Program-made: the position numbers and the translations under genes
Notes under the pieces: generated by a model
Database searches by the model: none
What the model was told of the DNA's origin: nothing
What the model saw: only the letters and a program-made list of their open reading frames with translations
Assembly: GCF_002288925.2 (NCBI RefSeq)
Contig: NW_022098001.1
Coordinates: 609,496 to 673,495 of the forward strand
Reading direction: 5' to 3'
Length of the DNA stretch: 64,000 nucleotides
Source of the DNA: Delphinapterus leucas
Taxonomy: Eukaryota > Chordata > Mammalia > Artiodactyla > Monodontidae
Shown: in pieces, positions 10,331 to 22,696 of the stretch
Numbering within the stretch: the stretch's first letter is position 1
Layout: every line of letters starts with the position of its first letter

Positions 10331-13069
10331 AATCTCTTTTGTAAACTCCCTAGATGGCATAGTCACCATCTCCTCTTCAGAGGTGGAACACTTTGTTCAT
10401 TCTACAGTGATTATAATATATTTGATTAGATGTCAGTTTCAATTTCTAGAACTGTGATTTCATCAAGGACAGGAAATATGTCTTACTTCTCATGTTCCCA
10501 CAGCAACAAACATAATATCTGGAACTAACAAGAACTCAGTAAGTTGTTGATAAATGATTACTGATGTGTTCAGAAAATTATTGAGAAATTGTATATGTAT
10601 AATGGTTACTCTTATGTATCTATTTGATTAGACTATAGTACCTAGTTATGGAATGGAATTTTAATATAGTGTTGTTGTACAGATATTTTGTAGATATGCT
10701 AAACATCTACAGTCAGTTGACTTTAAGTAAAGGAGATTTCCTCAACAATGAGGATAATGAGGTGGGCTTCATTCAATCAGTGGGAAGGTCATAAAAGCCT
10801 TAAAAAAGAAACACTAATTTCCTTGAGAAAGAAGAAATTCTGCCTTGAGACTGCCATCATCCAGTCCTGCCCAAGATGCTGCCAGCCTGCCAGCCTGCCC
10901 TACAAATTTCAGACTTACCAGCCCCCACTTGCATAAGCAAATTCAGATTTATCAAATTTCATCTATATATTGATAGATCTTGATGTATTTACAATTAAAG
11001 CTTTTGGCTGAAGGAGAGGAGGGGGAGTTAGAAGAGAATGGAACCAGTGTTTGAAACTTAGCTAAATGCCACTTATCAAAATAAGGACCACTAGGAGAAA
11101 ACCAGTTCAGGTTGAAATAATGACTTCACTTCTAGACATGCTGAATTTCAGATATATGGAAAATTCCAGCAGATTTGTAGAGGAGACAGATGGAAATAAG
11201 AATCTTCAGCTCGTAAGAGAAATTATTATAGTCAAAATATATTATTCAGCCAGAATAAATATAGTTTCTGGCTGCCTAAAAAGCACATACAACACACATT
11301 CACAGTCAGGTTGAAATTTACACACTATAACTCATATATAGAAAAGAAAAATCTAGTTCTAGTTATTGTCTGAACATAACTTACCTTCTAACCTATTGCA
11401 CTCAAAATGTAAAACTTGTAAAATAGCTCAGTGTTAACCTTGCTTAGTAAAATAACTCAGCATCTTCCCATTTAAAGCAATTTCTTCTCGGGTAAATATC
11501 TCCTCTAGCCAGAGTTGAAACTCCCTGTCATGGCTGTTCCTCTCTCCACTAACTTTTCCTTCCCTAAGTTTGCTTATCACCAGGACAATCAGATGGGAGA
11601 AGAATGAGGGTTGTTTCTGTGTCCCACAAGCTGCCCTTGAGGTTGTCACTGACCTTCACTGAGATGTCCTCTTCCTGCCTACTTACTGGATACTCTATGC
11701 TTTCGTGTGCTTATAAGTGAGCCAGATCTATTTGAGATAAATTTGAGCTAGATATATCTGGAATCAAACCTCAGGTAAGTCACTTAGTAGCTGCAGGTCT
11801 TTGGGAAAGCTGCTTAACTTGACTGATTTTACCTTACTAATCTGAAAATAGAGTTCTTTTCTACTTCCTACAGTAAAAAGCAAATTAGAAAGCAATTGTC
11901 CAAAGAAGGACCCCATGCCACCTAGAGGAATAGCCACACCCAGTGATAAAACTCTTATACATCAAACAAATAGTGCTCTCCTTATCAGAATCTCAGGTGA
12001 TAATAAAACTAAGAGTTATTATCCTCAGCTGAGCCTGTATACAAATACAAAGATTTAGGCACTATACTGTTTAATATTGTACCTGTTGTTTTGTATATCA
12101 TTCCTGATACACAATGATGAAGAGGAGAAAAAACTATAAGAAAATTTTCTCCTAGCATATAAAATTTTGTCCACAATCCCACAGGTTTAAGCAAAAAGAC
12201 TGTACTTTTAGAAGACAAACACTTTTAGGATGAGTAGAAACAATAAGTAATCTAAGATATTTCTTTAAAGGGCTTTGCCTGGGTGGTTCTCACTGGCAGG
12301 GGCTGACATCACAGGTGCTTATCCTCTAAGTAAACCAAATGAAGTCCAATCATTTAATAACAATATGTCCTCTTGGCCTCTTAGCTCTTCCATAGGTGAA
12401 GCCAGATTATTTACACCAGGAATCAGCAAGCCATGCAGGAGACATCTGGGACATGTGTCACGAGTTCACAGCACTGACATCAAGGCAGCCACCCCGCCCC
12501 ACCCCACCCACCCTGCCTAGTGTTTACTTAAGTCCAGACCAGGGGTGTCTGCTGATGATCAGCTGACACCTGTAGTTTCAAAACTGCTACAAAGGAAAGC
12601 AAGGAAATATCACAGAACCCAAAAGGAAGCTTTCTTAGGGAGAATGATTCCTACATGCAAAAAAAAAAAAAAAAAATCGAAAATTAGCAAGACTATGGTG
12701 GTGTAGCTGCTGCTACAATGGCTGCTTTCTGCCCTGCATCAGCATCAGTAGCTGCCAAGACATTTTGAAATGATTCATTTTTAGCAGTAAGGATGAGAAT
12801 TGGGCTGGCTCTGGGGCTTGGAAGAACCAAAACCCACTGTGAGACACAACACAATGTCTACTGTGTTGACAATTAGTTAACACTGCCTTAGTTTTTTTGC
12901 CCTCACCCCATTCATATTATTTAGACTAGAACCTCCCAAATGTAATTTGGAGCCTCCCATCCAAGCTTCCTGAAGCGAGGATCTTCCACAGTGATGAATG
13001 CCCATTTATTTTCATATGTGATAACACCATATATCTCCTATCAGAAAAACAATTCTGTTTGCATTTTTT
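10331..13069. other. Unannotated intergenic stretch
   Basis: No gene or repeat family recognised. A pure poly(A) run lies at 12659-12677, and a C-rich patch of CCCCACC type lies near 12490-12515. Open frames are under 90 codons. Confidence 0.4.
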
Positions 13070-13084
13070 AAAATAGTTTATTCT
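13070..13084. repeat. Target-site duplication of the full-length L1 (left)
   Basis: AAAATAGTTTATTCT occurs here and identically at 20281-20295, immediately after the L1 A-rich tail. Confidence 0.95.
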
Positions 13085-15137
13085 GAGACTGCTGGGGAAG
13101 ATGGCGGAAGACGCGGAGATCACCTTCCTCCCCACAGAAACACCAAAAATACATCTACACGTGGAACAACTCCTACAGAACACCTACTGAACGCTGGCAG
13201 AAGAACTCAGACCTCCCAAAAGGCAAGAAACCCCCCACATACCTGGGTAGGGAAAAAGAAAAAAGAATAAACAGAGACAAAAGGATAGGGGCGGGACCTG
13301 CACCAGTGGGAGGGAGCTGTGAAGGAGGAAACGTTTCCACACACTAGGAAGCCCCTTCGCGGGCGGAGACTGCGGGTGGCGGGGGGGAAGCTTCGGAGCC
13401 GCGGATGAGTGCACAGCAACAGGGGTGCGGAGGGCAAAGCGAGGAGATTCCCGCACAGAGTATCAGGGCCGACCGGCACTCACCAGCCTGAGAGGCTTGT
13501 CTGCTCACTTACCGGGGCGGGCGGGGCTGGGAGCTGAGGCTCGGCTTCGGTTGGAGCGCAGGGAGAGGACTGGGGTTGGCGATGTGAACACAGCCTGAAG
13601 GGGTTAGTGCACCACGGCTAGCCGGGAGGGAGTCCCGGGAAAAGTCTGGACCTGCCGAAGAGGCAAGAGACTTTTTCTTCCCTCTTTGTTTCCTGGTGCG
13701 CGAGGAGAGGGGATTAAGAGCGCTGCTTAAAGGAGCTCCAGACACGGGCACAAGCCGTGGCTAAAAGCGCGGACCCCAGAGACGGGCATGGGACGCTAAG
13801 GCCGCTGCTGCCGCCACCAAGAAGCCTGTGTGCGAGCACAGGTCACTATCCACACCCCACTTCCGGGGAGCCTGTGCAGCCCGTCACTGCCAAAGTCCCG
13901 GGATCCAGGGACAACTCTCCCGGAAGAACGCACGGCACGCCACACGCTGGTGCAACGTCACGACGGCCTCTGCCGCCGCAGGCCCGCCCCGCACTCCGTG
14001 CTCCTCCCTCCCCCACGGCCTGAGTGAGCCAGAGCCCACGAATCAGCGGCTCTTTTAACCCCGTCCTGTCTGAGCGAAGAACAGACGCCCTCCGGCGACC
14101 TACACGCAGAGGCGGGGCCAAATCCAAAGCTGAACGCCTGGGAGCTGTGAGAAAAAAGAAGAGAAAGGGGAATCTCTCCCAGCAGCCTCAGAAGCAGCGG
14201 ATTAAAGCTCCACAATCAACTTGATGTACCCTGCATCTGTGGAATACATGAATAGACAACGAACCATCCCAAATTAAGGAGGTGGACTCTGAAAGGAAGA
14301 TTTATGATTTTTTCCCCATTTCCTCTTTTGTAAGTGTGTATGTGTATGCTTCTGTGTGAGATTTTGTCTGTATAGCTTTGCTTCCACTATTTGTCCTAGG
14401 GTTCTATCCGTCTGTTTATTTTTTTAAATTTTTTTTCTTTTTTTCCCTTAAAAATTATTTTTTATTTTAATAACTTTATTATATTTTATCTTTATTTTAT
14501 TTCACATTATCTTCGTTCTTTCTATTTTTCCTTCCTTCCCTCCTTCCTCCCTCCCTCCCTCCCTCCTTTCTTTCTTTCTTTCTACCTTTCTTTCTACTTC
14601 TACTAATTCTTTTTCTACTTTATCTCCCTTTTATTCTGAGCCAAGTGGATGAAGGCTCTTGGTGCTGCAGCCAGGAGTCAGTGCTGAGCCTCTGAGGTGG
14701 GAGAGCCAACTTCAGGACACTGGTCCACAAGAGACCTCCCAGCTCCACATAATATCAAACGGCAAAAATCTCCCAGAGATCTCCATCTCAACACAAGCAC
14801 CCAGCTTCACTCAACGACCAGCAAGCTACAGTGCTGGACATCCTATGCCAAACAACTAGCAAGACAGGAACACAACCCCACCCATTAGCAGAAAGGCTGC
14901 CTAAAATCATAAAAAGTCCACAGACACCCCAAAACACACCACCAGACGTGGACCTGCCCACCAGAAAGACAAGATCCAGCCTCATCCACCAGAACACAGG
15001 CACTAGTCCCCTCCACCAGGAAGCCTACACAACCCACTGAACTAACCTTAGCCACTGGGGACAGACACCAAAAACAACGGGAGCTACAAACCTGCAGCCT
15101 GCAAAAAGGAGACCCCAAACACAGTAAGATAAGCAAA
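13085..15137 (+). promoter_or_regulatory. L1 5'UTR / internal promoter region
   Basis: Begins GAGACTGCTGGGGAAGATGG and is G+C- and CpG-rich through about 14130, as expected for an L1 internal promoter. It then becomes T-rich with a (CTTCC/CTTT)n tract at 14529-14596. The segment 14640-15130 leads into ORF1. Short open frames on both strands (13184-14224) have no recognisable domains and are treated as non-coding. Confidence 0.8.
14529..14596. repeat. Pyrimidine microsatellite in the L1 5'UTR
   Basis: Interrupted CTTCC, CCCT and CTTT units on the plus strand. Confidence 0.9.
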
Positions 15138-16112
15138 ATGAGAAGACAGAAAAACACACAGCAGATGAAGGACCAAGACAAAAACCCACCAGACCTAACA
15201 AATAAAGAGGAAATAGGCAGTCTACCTGAAAAAGAATTCAGAATAATGATAGTAAAGATGATCCAAAGTCTTGGAAACAGAATAGACAAAATGCAAGAAA
15301 CATTTAACAAGGACCTAGAAGAACTAAAGATGAAACAAACAATGATGAACAACACAAAAAATGAAATGAAAAATACTCTAGATGGGATCAATAGCAGAAT
15401 AACTGAGGCAGAAGAACGGATAAGTGACCTGGAAGATAAAATAGTGGAAATAACTACTGCAGAGCAGAATAAAGAAAAAAGAATGAAAAGAACTGAGGAC
15501 AGTCTCAGAGACCTCTGGGACAACATGAAACACACAAACATTCGAATTATAGGGGTTCCAGAAGAAGAAGAGAAAAAGAAAGGGACTGAGAAAATATTTG
15601 AAGAGATTATAGTTGAAAACTTCCCCAATATGGAAAAGGAAATAGTTAACCAAGTCCAGGAAGCACAGAGAGTCCCATACAGGATAAATCCAAGGAGAAA
15701 TATGCCAAGACACATATTAATCAAACTGTCAAAAATTAAATACAAAGAAAATATATTAAAAGCAGCAAGGGTAAAACAACAAATAACACACAAGGGAATC
15801 CCCATAAGGTTAACAGCTGATCTTTCAGCAGAAACTCTGCAAGCCAGAAGGGACTGGCAGGACATATTTAAAGTGATGAAGGAGAAAAACCTGCAACCAA
15901 TATTACTCTATCCAGCAAGGATCTCATTCAGATTTGATGCAGAAATTAAAACCTTTACAGACAAGCAAAAGCTGAGAGTTCAGCACCACCAAACCAGCTC
16001 TACAACAACTGCTAAAGGAACTTCTCTACGCAAGAAACACAAGAGAAGGAAAAGACCTACAATAACGAACCCAAAACAGTTAAGGAAACGGGAACAGGAA
16101 CATACATATTGA
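15138..16112 (+). pseudogene. L1 ORF1 (RNA-binding chaperone), C-terminus frameshifted
   Basis: A 324-codon frame encodes the L1 ORF1 protein, the trimeric RNA-binding chaperone that coats L1 RNA in the cytoplasmic ribonucleoprotein. The N-terminal half (about residues 30-130) is rich in E, K, M and heptad-like L/I/M, fitting the coiled coil (SRITEAEERISDLEDKI). The RRM-like core starts near residue 134 (NIRIIGVPEEEE), followed by a C-terminal domain (PRHILIKLSK; KEKNLQPILLYPARISFRF). After KQKLR, at about 15978, the frame changes relative to the family. The expected C-terminus and stop near 16028 are read in another frame, and translation runs on to a TGA at 16110-16112 with a basic tail that is normally the ORF1-ORF2 spacer. 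The protein is therefore complete to about residue 280 and abnormal beyond. Confidence 0.9.
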
Positions 16113-19100
16113 TAATTACCTTAAATGTAAATGGACTAAATGCTCCCACCAAAAGACACAGATTGGCTGAATGGATACAAACACAAGACCCATATATGTG
16201 CTGTCTACAAAAGACCCACTTTAGACCTAGAGACACATACAGACTGAAAGTAGGGGGATGGAGAAAGATATTTCATGCAAATGGAAACCAAAAGAAAGCT
16301 GGAGTAGCAATTCACATATCAGACAAAATAGACTTTAAAATAAAGACTATTAGAAGAGACAAAGAAGGACACTACATAATGATCAAAGGATCGATCCAAG
16401 AAGAAGATATAACAATTGTAAATATTTATGCACCCAACATAGGAGCACCTCAATACATAAGGCAAATACTAACAGCCATAAAAGGGGAAATCGACAGTAA
16501 CACATTCATAGTAGGGGACTTTAACACTCCACTGTCACCAATGGACAGATCATCCAAAATGAAAATAAATAAGGAAACACAAGCTCCAAATGATACATTA
16601 AACAAGATGGACTTAATTGATATTTATAGGACATTCCATCCAAAAACAACAGAATACACATTCTTCTCAAGTGCTCATGGAACATTCTCCAGGATATATC
16701 ATATCTTGGGTCACAAATCAAACCTTGGTAAATTTAAGAAAATTAAAATTGTATCAAGTATCTTTTCTGACCACAACGCTATGAGACTAGCTCTCAATTA
16801 CAGGAAAAGATCTGTAAAAAATAAAAACACATGGAGGCTAAACAATACACTACTTAATAACGAAGTGATCACTGAAGAAATCAAAGAGGAAATAAAAAAA
16901 TACCTAGAAACAAATGACAATGGAGACACGACGGCCCAAAATCTATGGGATGCAGCAAAAGCAGTTCTAAGAGGGAAGTTTATAGCAATACAATCCTACC
17001 TTAAGAAACAGGAAACATCTCGAATAAACAACCTAACCTTGCACGTAAAGCAATTAGAGAACGAAGAACAAAATAACCCCAAAGTTAGCAGAAGGAAAGA
17101 AATCATAAATATCAGATCAGAAATAAATGAAAAAGAAATGAAGGAAACAATAGGAAAGATAAATAAAACTAAAAGCTTGTTCTTTGAGAAGATAAACAAA
17201 ATTGATAAACCATTAGCCAGACTCATCAAGAAAAAAAGGGAGAAGACTCAAATCTGTAGAATTAGAAAGGAAAAAGGAGAAGTAACAACTGACACAGCAG
17301 AAATACAAAAGATCATGAGAGATTACTACAAACAACTCTATGCCAATAAAATGGACAACCTGGAAGAAATGGACAAATTCTTAGAAATGCACAACCTGCC
17401 AAGATGAATCAGGAAGAAATAGAAAATATGAACAGACCAATCACAAGCACTGAAATTGAAACTGTGATTAAAACTCTTCCAACAAACAAAATCTCAAGAC
17501 CAGATGGCTTCACAGGCGAATTCTATCAAACATTTAGAGAAGAGCTAACACCTATCCTTCTCAAACTCTTCCAGAATATAGCAGAGGGAGGAACACTCCC
17601 AAACTCATTCTATGAGGCCACCATCACCCTGATACCAAAACCAGACAAAGATGTCACAAAGAAAGAAATCTACAGTCCAATATAACTGATGAACATAGAT
17701 GCAAAAATCCTCAACAAAACACTAGCAAACAGAATCCAACAGCACATTAAAAGGATCATACACCATGATCAAGTGGGCTTTATTCCAGGAATGCAAGGAT
17801 TCTTCAATATACGCAAATCAATCAACGTCATACACCATATTAATAAGCTGAAGGAGAAAAGCCATATGATCATCTAAATAGATGCAGAGAAAGCTTTCGA
17901 CAAAATTCAACACCCATTTATGATAAAAACCCTGCAGAAAGTAGGCATAGAGGGAACTTTCCTCCACACAGTAAAGGCCATATATGACAAATCCACAGCC
18001 AACATCGTCCTCAGTGGTGAAAAACTGAAAGCATTTCCACTAAGATCAGGAACAAGACAAGGTTGCCCACTCTCACCACTCTTATTCAACATAGTTTTGG
18101 AAGTTTTAGCCACAGCAATCAGAGAAGAAAAGGAAATAAAAGGGATCCAAATCAGAAAAGAAGAAGTAAAGCTGTCACTGTTTGCGGATGACATGATACT
18201 ATACATAGAGAATCCTAAAGATGCTACAAGAAAACTACTAGAGCTAATCAATGAATTTGGTAAAGTAGCAGGATACAAAATTAATGCACAGAAATCTCTG
18301 GCATTCCTATACAGTAATGATTAAAAATCTGAAAGTGAAATCAAGAAAACACTCCCATTTACCATTACAACAAAAAGAATAAAATATCTAGGAATAAACC
18401 TACCTAAGGAGGCAGAAGACCTGTATGCAGAAAATTATAAGACACTGATGAAAGAAATTAATGATGATACAAATATATGGAGAGATATACCATGTTCTTG
18501 GATTAGAAGAATCAACATTGTGAAAATGACTCTACTACCCAAAGCAATCTACNNNNNNNNNNAGATTCAATGCAATCCCTATCAAACTACCACTGGCATT
18601 TTTCACAGAACTAGAACAAAAAATTTCACAATTTGTATGGAAACACAAAAGGCCCCGAATAGCCAAATCAATCTTGAGAATGAAAAATGGAGCTGGAGGA
18701 ATCAGGCTCCCTGACTTCAGACTATACTACAAAGCTACAGTAATCAAGACAGTATGGTACCGGCACAAAAACAGATAGATCAGTGGAACAGGATAGAAAT
18801 CCCAGAGATAAACCCACACACATATAGTCACCTTATCTTTGATAAAGGAGGCAGGAATGTACAGTGGAGAAAGGACAGCCTCTTCAATAAGTGGTGCTGG
18901 GAAAACTGGACAGGTACATGAAAAGTATGAGATTAGATCACTGCCTAACACCATACACAAAAATAAGCTCAAAATGGATTAAAGACCTAAATGTAAGGCC
19001 AGAAACTATCAAACTCTTAGAGGAAAACATAGGCAGAACACTCTATGACATAAATCACAGCAAGATCCTTTTTGACCCACCTCCTAGGGAAATGGAAATA

Positions 19101-19901
19101 AAAACAAAAATAAACAAATGGGACCTAATGAAACTTCAAAGCAAAGCAAACCATAAACAAGACCAAAAGACAACCCTCAGAATGGGAGAAAATATTTGCA
19201 AATGAAGCAACTGACAAAGGATTAATCTCCAAAATTTATAAGCAGCTCATGTAGCTCAATAACAAAAAAACAAACAACCCAATCCAAAAATGGGCAGAAG
19301 ACCTAAATAGACATTTCTCCAAAGAAGATATACAGTCTGCCAACAAACACATGAAAGAATGCTCAATATCATTAATCACTAGAGAAATGCAAATCAAAAC
19401 TACAATGAGATATCATCTCACACCAGTCAGAATGGCCATCATCAAACAATCTAGAAACAATAAATGCTGGAGAGGGTGTGGAGAAAAGGGAACACTCTTG
19501 CACTGTTGGTGGGAATGTAAATTGATAGAGCCACTGTGGAGAACAGTATGGAGGTTCCTTAAAAAACTAAGAATAGAACTGCCATATGACCCAGCAATCC
19601 CACTACTGGGCATATACCCTGATAAAACCATAATTCAAAAAGAGTCATGTACCAAAATGTTCATTGCAGCTCTATTTACAATAGCCCGGAGATGGAAACA
19701 ACCTAAGTGTCCATCAACAGATGAATGGATAAAGAAGATGTGGCACATATATATACAATGGAATATTACTCAGCCATAAAAAGAAACGAAATTGAGCGAT
19801 TTGTAATGAGGTGGATAGACCTAGAGTCTGTCATACAGACTGAAGTAAGTCAGAAAGAGAAAGACAAATACCGTATGCTAACACATATATATGGAATTTA
19901 A
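16088..19901 (+). pseudogene. L1 ORF2 (endonuclease-reverse transcriptase), inactivated
   Basis: ORF2 supplies the nickase and reverse transcriptase of L1. The apurinic-type endonuclease domain is at 16109-16820. VGDFNTP and SDHNAM are present, but the catalytic glutamate of the QETH motif is lysine (QKTH, about 16209-16220) and the aspartate of the RIDH motif is tyrosine (RIYH, about 16693). A one-base deletion near 17405 shifts the frame. Premature stops follow at 17683-17685, 17875-17877 and 18322-18324. The reverse-transcriptase core shows the FADD box near 18181. A 10-N gap interrupts at 18553. The cysteine-rich C-terminus ([19 protein letters not shown]) is at about 19465-19525. An AT-repeat change near 19750 shifts the frame again, and the family-type stop falls at 19899-19901. 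The likely start codon at 16088 reads ACG rather than ATG. Lesions are seen directly; active-site roles are from established L1 work. Confidence 0.9.
18553..18562. other. Assembly gap (10 N)
   Basis: Ten Ns between ACCCAAAGCAATCTAC and AGATTCAATGCAATCC inside the ORF2 reverse-transcriptase region. The flanks are directly adjacent in the L1 family, so the gap may contain no real missing bases. Confidence 0.95.
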
Positions 19902-20280
19902 GAAAAAAAAAAAAGATCATGAAGAACCTAGGGGTAAGACAGGAACAAAGACACAGACCTACTAGAGAATGGACTTGAGGATATGGGGAGGAGGAAGGGT
20001 AAGGTGTGACAAAGCGAGAGAGAGGCATGGACATATATACACTACCAAACGTAAGGTAGATAGCTAGTGGGAAGCAGCCGCATAGCACGGGGAGATCAGC
20101 TCGGTGCTTTGTGACCGCCTGGAGGGGTGGGAATGGGAGGGTGGGAGGGAGGGCGCTGCAAGAGGGAAGAGATATGGGGACATATGTATATGTATAACTG
20201 ATTCACTTTGTTATAAAGCAGAAACTAACACACCATTGTAAAGCAATTATACTCCAATAAAGATGTAAATAAAATAAAAT
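19902..20280 (+). other. L1 3'UTR, G-rich tract and polyadenylation signal
   Basis: Contains the polypurine tract at about 20123-20155, a TATA-like AT stretch, AATAAA at 20257-20262 and an AAATAAAATAAAATA tail that merges into the right target-site duplication. Confidence 0.85.
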
Positions 20281-20295
20281 AAAATAGTTTATTCT
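20281..20295. repeat. Target-site duplication of the full-length L1 (right)
   Basis: AAAATAGTTTATTCT, identical to 13070-13084. Confidence 0.95.
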
Positions 20296-22690
20296 TGTTC
20301 TCTTATTCTCTTCTGCTCCATTGCATACTTTGAGTTACTTTTTCCCTCCTCTCAAGCTGTCAGTATTATCAGCTCTCTCATATGAGTATAACACTCTACC
20401 TGGCAGGTTACAGCAAGCAAGGCAAAGACCATAAGGGCAGTCAGCTACCTGGCTTAGGCTATCGTATTTAGGGTGCAATTAAATTTGTGCTCTCATATGT
20501 TTTAGGTTGGTTGTAGATTATAACAATAAGAAATAAGAAAAAAATTGTAAGTAAAAAGAGACATGAGCAAAAAACCTTAAAATACAGCACTAAGCTATTT
20601 ATTTCAATCTCCTACTGTCAATAATACATGAAAATTTCACTTTTCAAGCTGGCAAGAAAAAAAATTGAAATTCTCTGAATTGAATGCAATGAAATAAGTA
20701 CACTTGTACTCTTGGGAGTAGGAGTTCTTACAACCTTTTAGGAGGCCGATTCAGTATCATTATCATTATTATTTTGTATAATTAAGGGCCTTAATGCATT
20801 CTGATTCTTTGCCTCACCAATTCTACTTCTAGGAATTTACTCTAATAATCAAAGACATATATAAAAATTTATTTACATTATTTGTAACCAGAAAAAAGTG
20901 TAGAAACAAATATCCAAAAGCAGGACAATGGTTTAGCAAATTATTGTATATCCGTATCATGGTCACTTTTAAAAATCATCTTAAAAAAAGAAGAAAATGA
21001 TCATAACATACTTGGTGAAAAATGTGACTATAAAACTATGTAAGATGTTTACTCCCCTCTGGGAACTAAATTCCTTTCTCGGAAAGCCATTTGGCAATGT
21101 TTCATAAAAGTTACATTTATATGCATATGTACATATAAATATATATGCACACATGTAAAATTTATGTACATACATATATATATATTTATACCTTTTAATT
21201 CAGTAAATCAATTTCTGGTCACCTAGCCTAAGGAACTAATCCCAACAGATACAAAGATCTTTAGTAATTATTAATGATCTAATACTAAAAACATTAGAAA
21301 AGAAAGATTAATGCTTAAGCTAACAATAATAGGAAGGAGCTATTATAGGAACAATGAAGATAATGCAATAATATAAGAAGTGTCTGTAATCTGAAGAAAA
21401 GGAGGCTGAAAAGATGTTTATAGAATATAATTACAACTAGGAAAAATATGCATGCAGAGGAAGCATGACAAGTTATAAATAACTGAAAACAAAAATGCTA
21501 ATGTTAGGGTGAAATGACCTTTGGGTTTTTTCTTTTTTCTAGTTTTCTCTCATTTATTGAAATTTTTCTAATAAATGTAATAAAGTGCTTAGAAAAGCAT
21601 GGAAAAGGGGAAGTGACAGAAGTTTAACTGAAACACAAAGGCGCAGCTTAGAACAACTGAGAAATGAGAATCCGTGAGTCAGGAAAAAGCTCAGAAGGTA
21701 ATTTCTCTGCTTCTGAAGGGAGCAATTGGATTTGAGGCTGAGTTAGTGAGGAGTATACCCAGAAAGAGGAGGATTCAGATGTCTCAAGAACCTGGGATCC
21801 TGAAAGAATACTAAGTTTGGCCTTGCAATGTGATGGTTTATTGTGGACGGGAGGAGGGGGGCAGATTAGTGTTAACACTTTTAATGCATGCCAGTCTGAG
21901 TGAAGTGGTAGATTTTAACTTGTATCCAATAGTTACAGGGTCCACGTTCAAGCTCTGCTAATGGCAGGAAAAGAGCTCTCTGTGGAGTATATACAAAGTA
22001 GGAGGTTGACAAGAGGTCCCAAAAGATATCTGAGAGCCAGAAAAAAAGCAAGAGGCAATGTCATGGTAGCCAAATTGGAAACTTTGAGCAGATGTGAGAA
22101 AAAAATACCAATATTGTACCATGAAATACCTACTCCCAGATTATCAAAAGCAGAACCAAATCAGCTGATCGTACCGACCTCGTCCTAGCCAAAAGGGAAA
22201 AACCTGAATGGAGCATGGAAGAAGGTGAAGATGGGGCCGAAAATTGCAATAAAACCCTTCATTCCAATCAAAACTTTAGCTTTCCATTTATCGAGTTTTC
22301 ACAGATGGCAAAGGCCTACCTTACATAATAGGCATGATCCATCACAATAAAATAGCATTAAAAAGTTTCATGTCACAAAACAGAGCAAAGCAAATTATAG
22401 TTCCACCGGCTGAGCGGGGACTCGGAAATTCTTCCTTAACTTGATGTTTTACCATAAAAACATTAAGCACTGAATTAGTTTAATCTGTTTTTCAGACAGA
22501 GAACATGATACCAAGCCAAGATGACATAGAAGGAAACACAAAGCCCCTGGCAGTCAGTACGCTGAGACTCTACCAATAGTAGGTACAGATATGAGTTTAA
22601 CCAATGGCTACCTTTAACATTAGGTGTGAACAAGAGAGGTGAACAGATTGAGTTTGATGTGTTAAGTGCTGAAGGAGGAAGAAGGGAGAT
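20296..22690. other. Unannotated; old L1M 3' remnant inside
   Basis: The part 20700-20990 resembles the 3' region of an ancient L1M, with CAATTCTACTTCTAGGAATT, then ACAATGGTTTAGCAAATTAT and a TTTAAAAATCAT block (plus orientation). The AT-rich part at 21110-21190 is simple sequence. Nothing else is recognised, and the open frames are short. Confidence 0.4.
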
Positions 22691-22696
22691 GTGATG

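Larger units (their letters stand above)
13085..20280 (+). mobile_element. L1: Full-length L1 retrotransposon (inactive)
   Basis: A complete-length LINE-1 of about 7.2 kb: 5'UTR (13085-15137), ORF1 (from 15138), ORF2 (about 16088-19901), 3'UTR with a G-rich polypurine tract, AATAAA at 20257, and an A-rich tail. Perfect 15-bp duplications flank it, so both ends are authentic. It cannot move by itself: ORF1 has a late frameshift, and ORF2 has at least two frameshifts, three stop codons and substitutions at endonuclease active-site residues. Moderate decay and an intact duplication suggest a lineage-level age rather than great antiquity. Confidence 0.95.

Noticed and set aside
13184..14224. Several 60-93 codon frames on both strands in the L1 5'UTR, considered as ORF0-like
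   Set aside because: They lie in a G+C-rich region where open frames are common, and none can be tied to a conserved antisense ORF.
14885..15865. A 326-codon minus-strand open frame
   Set aside because: It is antisense to L1 ORF1. Its F/L/S-rich protein is what the complement of A-rich coding sequence gives, and it has no domain of its own.
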